From positions 124,001 to 188,000 of the forward strand of contig CALOAN010000036.1 in NCBI GenBank assembly GCA_942491345.1: 64,000 bases of DNA. Reading direction: 5' to 3'. The notes under the pieces were generated by a model. The model saw only the letters and a list, made by a program, of their open reading frames with translations. It did not search any database and was not told the DNA's origin. This document shows, piece by piece, positions 34,347-43,376 of the stretch. The DNA is from JAHEEL01 sp942491345. GTDB lineage: Bacteria > Actinomycetota > Acidimicrobiia > Spongiisociales > UBA5794. A program made the position numbers and the translations under genes. Positions within the stretch are counted from its first letter, which is position 1. Each line of letters starts with the position of its first letter.

Positions 34347-35701
34347 ACGAGCTGCCTCCTCGCCCAGATCGAGAGCCATTCGATCAGCAGCACGGCGACG
34401 AAGATCACAATGACGATCGCCATGACCTGATCCCACTGGAAGAAGTTGCGGCGCTCATTGAGGAGCCGTCCGATGCCCCCGGCGCCGACGAAGCCGATCA
34501 CAACGGACGCACGGATGTTGAGCTCGAAGATGTAGAGGGCATAGGCCACGTAGTTGGGCCGGACCTGGGGGAACGCCGCGTATTGGATGACTTGAGTGTG
34601 TCGTGCGCCCGCGGCCCGGCCGGCTTCCAGCGGACCGATGTCAATGGCGTCGACCGTCTCGGACAGCAGTTTTGCCTGAATCGCGAGCGAGAACATGATC
34701 ATGGCAAGCGCGCCCGCGAACGGGTTGCCGAAACCCACCGCGGTGGCGAACAAGACGCCCCAGACCAGGTCTGGGATGGTGCGGACCACGTTGAGGAAGG
34801 CCTTTGCGAACCGATACGCGGTCTCCGATGGTGCAGTCATTCGCGACGCCCAGAAGGCGAGGGGAACGGCGAGAAGGTTCCCGATCGTGGCGCCGATGAT
34901 TGCGATCTGTAGCGTCTCGATGAACGGCTCGACGATGTTGAACGTCTCGGGCTGTCCGAGGCTCTTTGGCCACTTCCACACCGGTGGCCAGAAGTCGTCG
35001 GCAATCTCGCCGATGCGAGTCAGCTGTGTGGCGATCGCCGAGGTGGAGAAGTCGATCTCGTTGTATGCCAGGACGGTGAGCACCACGACGAACCCCACGG
35101 CGAAGAGGGAGACGAGACCGGTTGCGAACGAGATGTTCGCACCAAGGCCAACGGCGCAGGCAGCCATGCCGGTGAAGACGAACAGCCCGATCGTGAGGGA
35201 CTGGATCTCGCCTGCGCTGATCTGGCGCGCGTTGAGGGGAGCGAGAACGCCCATCGTGGTCGCTGTGAAGAGAGCGAGGGTTGCTCCTCCTGCCCATGCG
35301 AGGGCCTGAAAGCCGATCACGGTTGGCCTGTACCCGGGGCGATTGCGATACACGACCACCCCGGTCGCCGCGCCGTAGATGAGCCAGCCGACGGCAGCGA
35401 GCAGCGAGAGTTTGAAGTCCACCGGTCCCGAGCGTCCGGCAAGCACCCAGTCGAAGAAGGAGAGTCCAATGATTCCGCCGGCGACCAGAATGGCTGCGTC
35501 GAGCCAGTGCCGCGTGAGGTCGATCCATACGAAGATGCCGAACGTCACAACGGCGACAAGGGCTCCCCACAGCGGTCCGACGGGCCCCACCCAGCCGAGT
35601 ATGCCGGTTGCGAGAACACCGACGACGAGGGGGCCGAGATACTTGATGGGGCGCGGCGGCTCAACGGGCCGCACCTGGGTCTCGGGAGCGTCGAGGGTCA
35701 C
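34343..35701 (-). CDS. phnE: phosphonate-type ABC transporter permease with extra N-terminal membrane region
   Basis: 452 aa, about 180 residues longer than a usual PhnE. The N-terminal half holds about six additional hydrophobic segments; the C-terminal half is a normal PhnE with QYAAFPQVRPNYVAYALY and NIRASVVIGFVGAGGIGRL. The GTG start overlaps the phnC stop (GTGA). The extra domain may change substrate access or partner binding; its function is unknown. Confidence 0.9.
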   Translation of the reverse strand: MTLDAPETQVRPVEPPRPIKYLGPLVVGVLATGILGWVGPVGPLWGALVAVVTFGIFVWIDLTRHWLDAAILVAGGIIGLSFFDWVLAGRSGPVDFKLSLLAAVGWLIYGAATGVVVYRNRPGYRPTVIGFQALAWAGGATLALFTATTMGVLAPLNARQISAGEIQSLTIGLFVFTGMAACAVGLGANISFATGLVSLFAVGFVVVLTVLAYNEIDFSTSAIATQLTRIGEIADDFWPPVWKWPKSLGQPETFNIVEPFIETLQIAIIGATIGNLLAVPLAFWASRMTAPSETAYRFAKAFLNVVRTIPDLVWGVLFATAVGFGNPFAGALAMIMFSLAIQAKLLSETVDAIDIGPLEAGRAAGARHTQVIQYAAFPQVRPNYVAYALYIFELNIRASVVIGFVGAGGIGRLLNERRNFFQWDQVMAIVIVIFVAVLLIEWLSIWARRQLV

Positions 35702-36468
35702 GATTCGTCGAGTAGATCGTCGGGCGTTATGGCCCGGCCGTAGATGCCGCGGAAGACTTCGTCGTCTACGTCGGAGATGTCACCATCGAAGACCACTCGG
35801 CCGTCGTTCAGTCCGATGAGGCGCTTGCCGTATTGACGGGCGAGGTCGAGGAAGTGGAGGTTGATGAGCGTGGTGATGCCCAAATCGCGGTTGATGCGCT
35901 GGAGGTCGCGCATCACCATGTGAGATGTCACCGGATCCAGAGAGGCGACCGGTTCGTCGGCAAGGATGATCTTGGGTTCCTGGGCCAAGGCGCGGGCGAT
36001 ACCGACACGCTGCTGCTGGCCACCGGATAGGTCTGAGGCACGCACATATGCCTTCTCGACGATATCCACGCGCTCGAGGGATTCGAGTGCGATCTCCTTG
36101 TCTCCTGACGGCCACAGGGCGAAGAAGCTTCGCCATCGAGGGATCCTCGAGAGACGGCCCATGAGGGCGTTGTTGATGACGCGGGAACGATTTACCAGGT
36201 TGAAGGTCTGGAAGATCATGCCGACGTCGGATCGGATGGCCCGTATCTCGGAGGACGATGCACCGACCACCTCACGACCGTCGACCAGGACTGACCCAGA
36301 GACCGGGACGAGACCGTTGATTGCCCGGAGCATCGTGGACTTGCCAGCCCCGGAGAGGCCAACAACGACGACAAACTCGCCCTGTCCGATGCTCAAGGTC
36401 ACGTCTTTGAGAGCGGTGAGTCCACCCGGATATGTGACGGACGCGTTGGTGAAGTCGATGAGGCCCAT
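35698..36468 (-). CDS. phnC: phosphonate-type ABC transporter ATPase
   Basis: 256-aa nucleotide-binding protein: Walker A GLSGAGKSTML, signature LSGGQQQRVG and Walker B IILADEPVASLD. The fold and the NRSRVINNALMGRL segment are typical of PhnC. It powers uptake with the two PhnE permeases and the PhnD lipoprotein encoded on either side. Confidence 0.93.
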   Translation of the reverse strand: MGLIDFTNASVTYPGGLTALKDVTLSIGQGEFVVVVGLSGAGKSTMLRAINGLVPVSGSVLVDGREVVGASSSEIRAIRSDVGMIFQTFNLVNRSRVINNALMGRLSRIPRWRSFFALWPSGDKEIALESLERVDIVEKAYVRASDLSGGQQQRVGIARALAQEPKIILADEPVASLDPVTSHMVMRDLQRINRDLGITTLINLHFLDLARQYGKRLIGLNDGRVVFDGDISDVDDEVFRGIYGRAITPDDLLDES

Positions 36469-36484
36469 GATTGGGGGAATGGCC

Positions 36485-36510
36485 GGGGGCCGGTCCTGCG
36501 ACCGGCCCCC
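36485..36510 (-). promoter_or_regulatory. strong intercistronic hairpin between phnD and phnC
   Basis: An 11-bp GC-rich stem, GGGGGCCGGTC / GACCGGCCCCC, with a 4-nt loop sits 12 bp after the phnD stop and about 17 bp before phnC. With no T-run it is probably an mRNA stabiliser or partial terminator that keeps the binding protein more abundant than the membrane subunits. Confidence 0.6.
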
Positions 36511-36521
36511 GTTCGCCGTTC

Positions 36522-37691
36522 CTACTCCTCGGCTACGCCGAGCTTCACCGCTGCCTCGCGCACGACGTCGAAGTCTGCGTCGTTTGCTAGACGAATGTCG
36601 GTCCAGCCGTAGATCTCGTCGAAGATGGCTTCGCCCTCTTCGGTTTCGAGGTACGCCTTGGTCGCATTGAAGATCTCCTGCTGGAGATCATCCGGCAGTT
36701 CGCCGCGCACCGCAACAACGTCGTTGGGGATGTTGTCGGTGATGTTGAACACGACGACCTTCTCGCCGACATCAGGGTTCTCCTCGCGGAGTGAGCGGCG
36801 GGCGTCGTCGAAGCTGAGGCCGATGTCGAAGTCGCCGTTGTACACGGCTGCGACGGTGGCGTCGTGGGACGTCAAGTACGCGTACTCGAGATCGTTCTCG
36901 ATGTCGACGCCGAGATTGAAGAGCTGGAGTTGGGGGAACACGCCGCCGGAGGTCGACGTCGCGCTCGTGAATGCAACCTTCTTGCCCTTCACCACGTCGA
37001 GTGGTGCGTAGCAGACGAGGCCCTTGGCGACTTCGGTACCGTCGTCGAGGGTTTCCTGACCAAGCCCGTCATCGTTGTAGGCCCAGCCGACCTGGAGCGC
37101 CGGAACTTCGGTCGGATCCAGAATCGTCGGAACACCGTCAACGATCTCGTAGGCGCCAACCACGGGCTCCTCCTCACAGATGGACGTGTCGTTGGTGAAC
37201 CACTGTCCGTGATAGAGGTCCGAGCCGAATCGGATCGACTGGATCAGCACTTCGATGGTCGGGTACTGCTCCTTGGCCTGGACGTAGCCGAACGGACCAA
37301 ACGCGCCGAGGTCGGCGTTGCCTGCGCCCATGGCGACGACGAGCCCGTTGTAGTCGGCGGTGATCACACCGGTGAACGTTGGGCCGCCGATCGTTTCGGT
37401 GAGGTAGTCCATGTAGGGCTGGACCGTGTCGGCAAGCTTCTCCTGCCGCTCAGATGGAATGAATCCGAAGAGGATCTCTTCGGGCCATTCGTCGGTCGTG
37501 TCGGGGGCGGAAGTGGTCGTTGCCTCTGCTGCTTCAGTAGTGGTGGTCGTCTCGTCAGGTGCTGCTGCGGTGGTGGTCGTTTCCGCCGCCGCCGCTGCAG
37601 TGGTGGTTGTGTCGTCGTCTCCCGTGCTCGCGCATGCTGCGACCAGCATTGCGAAGGCGAGGAGCAGAACGATGAGGGTCGATTTCCTCAT
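36522..37691 (-). CDS. phnD: phosphonate/phosphite-type ABC transporter substrate-binding lipoprotein
   Basis: 389-aa extracytoplasmic binding protein. The lipobox is LVAACA (near residue 20), followed by a Thr/Ala-rich linker to about residue 65. The PhnD-like binding domain begins at EEILFGFIPSER and includes YNGLVVAMGAGNADLGAFGP and the STSGGVFP ligand loop. AGGAGACC precedes the ATG. First gene of phnD-C-E-E. No C-P lyase or phosphonatase gene is near, so phosphonate, phosphite or a related compound are all possible ligands. Confidence 0.92.
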   Translation of the reverse strand: MRKSTLIVLLLAFAMLVAACASTGDDDTTTTAAAAAETTTTAAAPDETTTTTEAAEATTTSAPDTTDEWPEEILFGFIPSERQEKLADTVQPYMDYLTETIGGPTFTGVITADYNGLVVAMGAGNADLGAFGPFGYVQAKEQYPTIEVLIQSIRFGSDLYHGQWFTNDTSICEEEPVVGAYEIVDGVPTILDPTEVPALQVGWAYNDDGLGQETLDDGTEVAKGLVCYAPLDVVKGKKVAFTSATSTSGGVFPQLQLFNLGVDIENDLEYAYLTSHDATVAAVYNGDFDIGLSFDDARRSLREENPDVGEKVVVFNITDNIPNDVVAVRGELPDDLQQEIFNATKAYLETEEGEAIFDEIYGWTDIRLANDADFDVVREAAVKLGVAEE

Positions 37692-37777
37692 TTGGTCTCC
37701 TGTGATTGTGAGGACGCCGAGGCGTCGTTGCCAGCGACGAGATGGTACTCGTCTCTGTGTTCCGAAGGCCAAACGGG

Positions 37778-38326
37778 TCAGCACCAACGCTGGTCTACCA
37801 GGCTCTCGAATTCGTCCCACGTATGAATGTCGCGAACTCCGACCGCGGGCTCGTTCCATGCCCGGACGAAGCGGCAGGTGACAGATTCTGGGCGATTGGT
37901 ATGGAGTTCGGCGATCTGGCGCGGTGAGTCGTCGAGATAGATGTCGCACGGCACGCGCCACTTCACGTCCGTGATGTGCACTTCTCGAGTGGGGATTCTG
38001 CGGTCGGCGATCCATGCGAACGTGTCGTGGATCGCCCAGTCGGGTTTCGCGCTGATGATCACGATGTCGTGGTTGTGAGACAGCCGCTCCAGCGCCTCCA
38101 GCGCTCCTGGGTACGTCTCGAGGTGGCGGAACACGGATCCGTGGTCGCCTCGCGCTGCCCACCGCCAGAACGCCCCCATCGTGTCAAAGTGGGTGAGGTC
38201 GCCCATCGCATTCCATGAATCGACCAGATCGGTCGTGAGCTCCGAACCGAATTCGTGGTTGTAGCGGCTCACCCATCCCGTGTTGAAGTCGGCGACAACG
38301 CCGTCGAGGTCGATTCCAAGGCGCAC
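37778..38326 (-). CDS. HAD-type 5'-deoxynucleotidase (NT5C-like)
   Basis: 182-aa haloacid-dehalogenase-fold enzyme. GIDLDGVVADFNTGW is motif I (nucleophile Asp and acid Asp), VIISAKPDWA motif II, DVKWRVPCDIYLDDSP motifs III/IV. The pattern resembles 5'(3')-deoxyribonucleotidases. It starts (GTG) 2 bp after the dnaX stop and is surely co-transcribed, fitting a role in nucleotide-pool control. Confidence 0.85.
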   Translation of the reverse strand: MRLGIDLDGVVADFNTGWVSRYNHEFGSELTTDLVDSWNAMGDLTHFDTMGAFWRWAARGDHGSVFRHLETYPGALEALERLSHNHDIVIISAKPDWAIHDTFAWIADRRIPTREVHITDVKWRVPCDIYLDDSPRQIAELHTNRPESVTCRFVRAWNEPAVGVRDIHTWDEFESLVDQRWC

Positions 38327-38328
38327 GT

Positions 38329-40092
38329 CTACTCCTCGACGAACGTTCCGCCGAGCATGTCGGCGATCAGATTCTCGGGATCTTCACGCGTTGGGCCGTC
38401 GTCGAGCTGATCCTGGTCGGGAGCCCGCGTCGGTTCTTCGGCCGGCTCCGGTGCGGTGTCGTCGTCGGATCGGAAACGAAGCGTGACGGTGCTGCCGAGG
38501 ACCTCTGCAGTGATGGCTTCGAGGGCTCGGAGCAGTTGGTCGTCGGCGTTGAGTTGCTCGAGGTGGAAGTGTTGGTGGGCCGGCATGGTGAGGACCGCCA
38601 CACCTCCACCGACGGACTCTGGCTCGGCGACGCGGACGAAGGCGTGACGCCGGGCGCCGAAATCCGATCGGATCCGGGCGACGATAACCGGCCAAGCAGC
38701 GGAGAACTCGGCAAGGGTGAGGTCGGTTGAGGACGGGGCGACAACGGCGGCCTCGGTGTCGGCCGGCGGAGCGGCGTCGGGAAGGTCCAGTCTGTCGTCG
38801 TCGATTGGGGTCTCGGGCTCCGCGACGGTTTCGGCAGGCTTCGGCGTCTGAGAGGGGGAGGAGGGGGAGGAATCTGCGGGGGAGGGAGAGGGGGAGGATT
38901 CATCGGAGGCCGGTGGCGGGTAGCTCGCGGCTCCTCCCTGCCTCACGTCACGTTCGAGGCGATCGATGCGGGAAGCAAGCGCTTCGCCATCGAAGGTGGT
39001 CTCCGGGCGAGTGAGCCGGATCAGGGCCAACTCGAGGACCAGACGTTCCTCTCGTCCCTGGCGGAGGTGGAGCAGGGCTTCGGAGAATCGGTCGATCGCT
39101 CGCAGGACGTCGGCCGATGACAAGATGCGGCCCTGCCGCCGCCACTCATCGAGGATCTCCGGGGGATCATCGGTGATCTCCTCGAGGTTCTGCGCGTACT
39201 GAGCGAGGAAGATGCCGCGGAAGAAGCCGAGCGAGTCGGCAACGAAACGTCGCAGGTCGGCGCCGCGAGACGCAAGTTGGGCAACGAGGCCGAGCGCGGC
39301 GGGGGCATCCTGATCGGAGATTGCAGCGACGAGTCCGGTGAAGGCATCACCGTCGGCGAGGCCGAGTGCGCGGGTCACCCCTTCGGTTGAGACAACTCCA
39401 CCTCCGAGCGCTGCGACCTGTTCGAGCAGGCTCATCGCGTCGCGGACCGACCCCCGCGCGTGGGTCGCGATCATCGACAATCCGGCCGCGTCGGTCGTGA
39501 AACCTTCGCGTCTTGAGATGTCCGAGAGATGCTCGACCAGCGTCTCAGACGAGACAGGATGGAAGTCGAACCGCTGCGAGCGGCTCCGGATCGTGTCGAG
39601 AAGTTTGTACGGCTCTGTGGTTGCGAGCACGAACACGACGTGCTCGGGGGGTTCTTCGAGCGTCTTGAGCAGGGCGTTGCCCGCAGCTCGCGACAACATG
39701 TGAGCCTCGTCCAGGATGTAGACGCGGCGGGCGCCTTCGGCGGCTGCGACCGTGCCCACGTTCACTCGGATCTCCCGAACGTCCTCGACCTTGTTGTGTG
39801 AGGCGGCGTCGAGTTCGATGACATCGAGTGAGGTTCCCTCGGTGATGCCGACGCACGAGGTGCATTCGTTGCACGGCTCGCCTTCCGCTCCACGATTGGT
39901 GCAGTTGAGGGATTTCGCCAGGAGTCGAGCGCTTGTGGTCTTGCCGGTTCCTCGTGGCCCGGCAAAGAGGTAGGCGTGGGCAACCTTGTCGTCGGTGACC
40001 TCGCGGATGAGCGTTCCGACGACATGGTCCTGTCCTACGACTTCGTCGAACCGTTGTGGCCGGTACTTGCGGTAGAGAGCCTGATAGCGCAT
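38329..40092 (-). CDS. dnaX: DNA polymerase III subunit gamma/tau
   Basis: 587-aa clamp-loader ATPase. Walker A is GPRGTGKTTSARLL (near residue 45), the zinc module runs CTNRGAEGEPCNECTSC (from near 64), and Walker B is ILDEAHML. A Ser/Pro-rich linker (about 385-415) leads to a C-terminal DnaX domain V-like region. No A-rich slippery site for making a short gamma form was seen. TACCCT 8 nt before the ATG suggests a nearly leaderless transcript. Confidence 0.95.
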   Translation of the reverse strand: MRYQALYRKYRPQRFDEVVGQDHVVGTLIREVTDDKVAHAYLFAGPRGTGKTTSARLLAKSLNCTNRGAEGEPCNECTSCVGITEGTSLDVIELDAASHNKVEDVREIRVNVGTVAAAEGARRVYILDEAHMLSRAAGNALLKTLEEPPEHVVFVLATTEPYKLLDTIRSRSQRFDFHPVSSETLVEHLSDISRREGFTTDAAGLSMIATHARGSVRDAMSLLEQVAALGGGVVSTEGVTRALGLADGDAFTGLVAAISDQDAPAALGLVAQLASRGADLRRFVADSLGFFRGIFLAQYAQNLEEITDDPPEILDEWRRQGRILSSADVLRAIDRFSEALLHLRQGREERLVLELALIRLTRPETTFDGEALASRIDRLERDVRQGGAASYPPPASDESSPSPSPADSSPSSPSQTPKPAETVAEPETPIDDDRLDLPDAAPPADTEAAVVAPSSTDLTLAEFSAAWPVIVARIRSDFGARRHAFVRVAEPESVGGGVAVLTMPAHQHFHLEQLNADDQLLRALEAITAEVLGSTVTLRFRSDDDTAPEPAEEPTRAPDQDQLDDGPTREDPENLIADMLGGTFVEE

Positions 40093-40158
40093 CGGGATGG
40101 AGGGTAGCGACGCGCGATCACCCAGGTTCGAGGTGCATACGCTCAGCCGGTCCGGAGT

Positions 40159-41646
40159 TCAGCTCTGTTCGAGGATCCACGCGGTGATGAGATCGATTGC
40201 CTCAGGGGAGAACGTTTCCTCGATCCGTGTGTACTCGGAGACTGCCCCGGTTTCGGCGTTCTGGAAGAGGTGGTTGAGTCCCCTGAGTTCAGAGACCGTG
40301 GCGTCAGCGTTGGTGGCGAGAGCGGCTTCGAGGGCAGGGATGTTCTCCTCGGCCGAGACTTGCACATCGAGGCTGCCGATCAACGCCAGGGCGGGGATGT
40401 CGAGATCCTCGAGCGCGGGTGCCGGGTCATACGAGAGGAAGTAGCGCATCCACGGGTCCGTGAAGGCCGTCACGAACTGCTCGGTCATCGCCGGGTCCAC
40501 GGTTTCCGTGACACCGGTCGGCGGACTCTGCAGCGCTGCCGAGACGATCGTTCGAATAGCTTCGGCAGCCTCGTCTTCCGACACACCGGACGCGGAGACC
40601 TCCATGATCTCCTGCCTCCACGACAGCTGCCACGCGATGTCGGCCTCCGAAGCGCCCTCGATCCGCATGAGGTCTTCAGTCTGGCGTAACAGAACGTCAA
40701 GACCCGGCAGGCCGGGGCCTGCAAGAAGGACAACCAAGTCGACGGCATCCGAGTCGTTTGCAACCATCGGACCGATGATGCCTCCTTCGCTGTGACCCAC
40801 GATGCCGATGGAGTCGAACCGGCCGTCGTCCGCAAGGAGCTGGATTGCGGCTGCGGTGTCCGTTGCGAGATCTGCCGAGGTCGCGCCGACGGGGTCACCA
40901 GTCGATCCGCCAACACCGCGGTCGTCGAAACGCAGCGAGGCGATCCCAGCCAAGGCGAACGCATCGGACAGGACGAGGAACGGCTTGTGGCCGACAATGG
41001 TCTCGTCACGATCCTGGGACCCCGAGCCGGATGTGAATACGACGGCCGGGAAGGGACCCTCTCCGTCTGGCACCACAAGGGTGCCGGCGAGGGAGACATC
41101 CCCGTTCTCAAACCGAACATCGGTTGCCTTGTACGGGAACGGCGGCGCGGGCTCCTGCGGTCGCGCCAGGACAAGAGGCGCTTCCCGCAGCTCGAACGTT
41201 GCCGGAACTTCGGCCCCCGACTGGTACCACGTGCCGTTCATCGTTGTGCCTGCGATCTCACCCTCGAATACGACCTCGACGGCCGGAACCTTGATCGTGA
41301 CGGCAGCGCCTTCAACGGTTCCGGTAATCGGCAAGTCCGGGGTTTCGACGGAAGGGCTCGTGACCAATCCGGCGATTGTTCCCGTGTCGTCGACGGTGAA
41401 TTGGAACTCGATCATCTGCCCGGCTATGTCCCCCGCCCAGATCTCGACGTCGGGCGCTGTGCCTGGCGTTGTTGAGGCCGGTGCAGCCGATGTGGTGGAT
41501 TCGGGTGGCGTGGAAGTGGTCACGACCGGCTCCCCCGGTGGTTGCGTCGGGGGCGTTGTTGAGGTCTCGGTACTGCTCGAACAAGCGGACAGAAGGAGCA
41601 GAAGAGCCAACCCGATGTCGACGTGTAGTGCTGGGGCTCTTCGCAT
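40159..41646 (-). CDS. alpha/beta-hydrolase lipoprotein
   Basis: 495-aa exported protein. The signal peptide ends in the lipobox LLLSACS (near residue 20), then a Thr/Pro/Ser-rich linker to about residue 65, a beta-rich domain (about 68-170) and an alpha/beta hydrolase domain (about 185-495). GHSEGG holds the nucleophile Ser, with LIGSLDVQV and LNHLFQ supplying candidate acid and His. It is probably a surface-bound esterase or peptidase. ATG at 41646 is chosen because it starts the signal peptide. Confidence 0.88.
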   Translation of the reverse strand: MRRAPALHVDIGLALLLLLSACSSSTETSTTPPTQPPGEPVVTTSTPPESTTSAAPASTTPGTAPDVEIWAGDIAGQMIEFQFTVDDTGTIAGLVTSPSVETPDLPITGTVEGAAVTIKVPAVEVVFEGEIAGTTMNGTWYQSGAEVPATFELREAPLVLARPQEPAPPFPYKATDVRFENGDVSLAGTLVVPDGEGPFPAVVFTSGSGSQDRDETIVGHKPFLVLSDAFALAGIASLRFDDRGVGGSTGDPVGATSADLATDTAAAIQLLADDGRFDSIGIVGHSEGGIIGPMVANDSDAVDLVVLLAGPGLPGLDVLLRQTEDLMRIEGASEADIAWQLSWRQEIMEVSASGVSEDEAAEAIRTIVSAALQSPPTGVTETVDPAMTEQFVTAFTDPWMRYFLSYDPAPALEDLDIPALALIGSLDVQVSAEENIPALEAALATNADATVSELRGLNHLFQNAETGAVSEYTRIEETFSPEAIDLITAWILEQS

Positions 41647-41731
41647 GTCGTGCCTCGATTGCGAGACCTCACACGAACGATACAGGGTGATCTGGGTGCC
41701 GTGAAGCACGTGGCAAGGTGCAGGTAGCAGG

Positions 41732-41737
41732 TAGCCT
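41732..41737 (+). promoter_or_regulatory. -10 hexamer TAGCCT, leaderless promoter
   Basis: 7 nt before the ATG at 41745. Confidence 0.5.
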
Positions 41738-41744
41738 TGTCGGC

Positions 41745-42074
41745 ATGTCACCACAGATGCCAAAGGACATGCGCCAGCTGATGCAGCAGGCGCAGCAGAT
41801 GCAAGCGCAGATCGAGGCCGCTCAGAACGAGCTTTCGGCGAAGATCTATGAGGGGACGGCAGGCGGAGGGGTTGTGAAGGCCGTTGTTCGTGGATCCGGC
41901 GAACTCGTCTCCGTGGAGTTCGATCCTGGGATCCTCGATCCGGACGATCCCGAGATGGCCGGTGACCTGGTCGTTGCCGCGGTCAACTTGGCGCTCGCCG
42001 CAGCAGCGGAAGACGCAGCCGACTCGATGGGTGGCGTCGCCGGGGGGATGGATCTCGGCGGCCTCCTCGGCTGA
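41745..42074 (+). CDS. ybaB: YbaB/EbfC nucleoid-associated protein
   Basis: 109-aa protein with an N-terminal Gln-rich helix (MRQLMQQAQQMQAQIEAAQ) and the beta-strand core GGGVVKAVVRGSGELVSVEFDP of YbaB. It binds DNA as a dimer. It precedes recR, the usual neighbour; dnaX, which commonly heads this cluster, is here on the other strand with a lipoprotein gene between. The stop overlaps the recR start (TGATG). TAGCCT 7 nt upstream supports this start. Confidence 0.93.
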   Translation: MSPQMPKDMRQLMQQAQQMQAQIEAAQNELSAKIYEGTAGGGVVKAVVRGSGELVSVEFDPGILDPDDPEMAGDLVVAAVNLALAAAAEDAADSMGGVAGGMDLGGLLG

Positions 42075-42667
42075 TGTTCGAACCGCCGGTTCAGCGCCTC
42101 GTCGACGAATTGGCCCGGCTCCCAGGGGTCGGGCAGAAGAGCGCGCAGCGGCTCGCGTTCTATCTTCTGAACGCCGAGGAAGCCGACGCCGTCCGCCTCG
42201 CAGACGCCATCACCTCGATGCGCCGCGAAGTCCGGCTGTGCTCGCGCTGTTTCAACGTCACGGCGGAAGAGGAATGTTCGATCTGCCGTGACCTCCGGCG
42301 CGACCCGACCGTCCTCTGTGTTGTCGAACGCGCCCAGGACATCCCGGTCATCGAGAAGACCGGCGAATTTGTCGGACGGTATCACGTCCTCGGAGGAGCG
42401 ATCTCCCCAATCGAAGGCATCGGGCCGGACCAACTGCGGGCTCGCGAGCTCCTCGATCGCGTGGATTCCGAACAGGTGACTGAGGTGATTGTTGCCGCGA
42501 ACCCGACGCTGGAAGGTGATGCGACGGCGATGTTCCTCGCGCGCATGCTGAAGCCGCTCGGCGTCACGGTGTCGCGGCTTGCTTCGGGCCTTCCTGTTGG
42601 TGGTGATCTGGACTACGCAGACGAGATCACGCTCGGCAGGGCACTCACCGGCCGCAAAGAGATCTAG
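42074..42667 (+). CDS. recR: recombination protein RecR
   Basis: 197-aa DNA-repair protein that works with RecF/RecO to load RecA. LARLPGVGQKSAQRLA is the helix-hairpin-helix, CSRCFNVTAEEECSIC the zinc finger (near residues 56-71), and VVERAQDI...EVIVAANPTLEGDAT the Toprim domain. The length is normal. Confidence 0.96.
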   Translation: MFEPPVQRLVDELARLPGVGQKSAQRLAFYLLNAEEADAVRLADAITSMRREVRLCSRCFNVTAEEECSICRDLRRDPTVLCVVERAQDIPVIEKTGEFVGRYHVLGGAISPIEGIGPDQLRARELLDRVDSEQVTEVIVAANPTLEGDATAMFLARMLKPLGVTVSRLASGLPVGGDLDYADEITLGRALTGRKEI

Positions 42668-42679
42668 GCGAGGGGTCGC

Positions 42680-43309
42680 GTGCAAGACCTCACCCGAGAA
42701 CTCTGGGACAAGCAGAATCAACACCCCGGAGACCGGCTTCGGCTCTTCGAGGCCGTGAGCCGGGCAATCGATGTTGCCGCCGCCCTCTATCCGGGGTCGT
42801 ACGTGGACATTGCGGCGTCGTTCGTCTTCCCGTCGGTGACCTATGTCGACAGCGATGCGCGAACTGCGCGCTTCTTCTCCGACTCAACCGGCGTCGACGA
42901 GATCATCGCCGAGCACGTCTCGGTCGCCGAGGAACGGACGTGGAAGTTCATCGGCGCCGACTACACCACCGATCTCGGCCTGTCGGACGCCCAGTTCGAC
43001 CTGCTGATCTCGCTCTATGCAGGCTTCGTGTCGGAGCCCTGCACCCGGTATCTGCGGCCGGGGGCATGGCTGCTGGTCAACCCGAGCCACGGCGACGCCG
43101 CAATCGCCGCGATCGATCCCCGATATCGACTCGTGGGCGTGGTGCAGTCCCAATCGGGGACCTACTCCGTGAGCGATCGGAACCTCGAGGCGTACCTGAT
43201 CCCAAAACGAGATATCGAGGTGACGGCCGACCTCATCCACGACTCGGGACGGGGCGTCGCCTACACCAAGTCGCCGTTCGCCTACCTGTTCCAACTGGCA
43301 TCCGATTGA
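42680..43309 (+). CDS. conserved protein of unknown function, possibly methyltransferase-like
   Basis: 209-aa protein. PGSYVDIAASFVFPSVTYVD near residue 38, then an acidic Asp and RFF, resembles the nucleotide-binding start of a Rossmann-type methyltransferase, but the glycine-rich SAM loop is not standard. WLLVNPSHGDAAIA near 130 is another conserved-looking block. GAGGGG lies upstream of the GTG. It follows recR by 12 bp and is probably in the same transcript. Confidence 0.65.
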   Translation: MQDLTRELWDKQNQHPGDRLRLFEAVSRAIDVAAALYPGSYVDIAASFVFPSVTYVDSDARTARFFSDSTGVDEIIAEHVSVAEERTWKFIGADYTTDLGLSDAQFDLLISLYAGFVSEPCTRYLRPGAWLLVNPSHGDAAIAAIDPRYRLVGVVQSQSGTYSVSDRNLEAYLIPKRDIEVTADLIHDSGRGVAYTKSPFAYLFQLASD

Positions 43310-43376
43310 CCGATGTGATCGATGGCTGCACGGTCGGTCGTCGTCGCGGCCTCGATTCGGCCTTGTCCGGTTGTTT

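Noticed and set aside
38840..38905. Programmed frameshift site in dnaX
   Set aside because: The low-complexity GA-rich stretch encodes the Ser/Pro linker; there is no A-rich heptamer slippery site as in E. coli dnaX.
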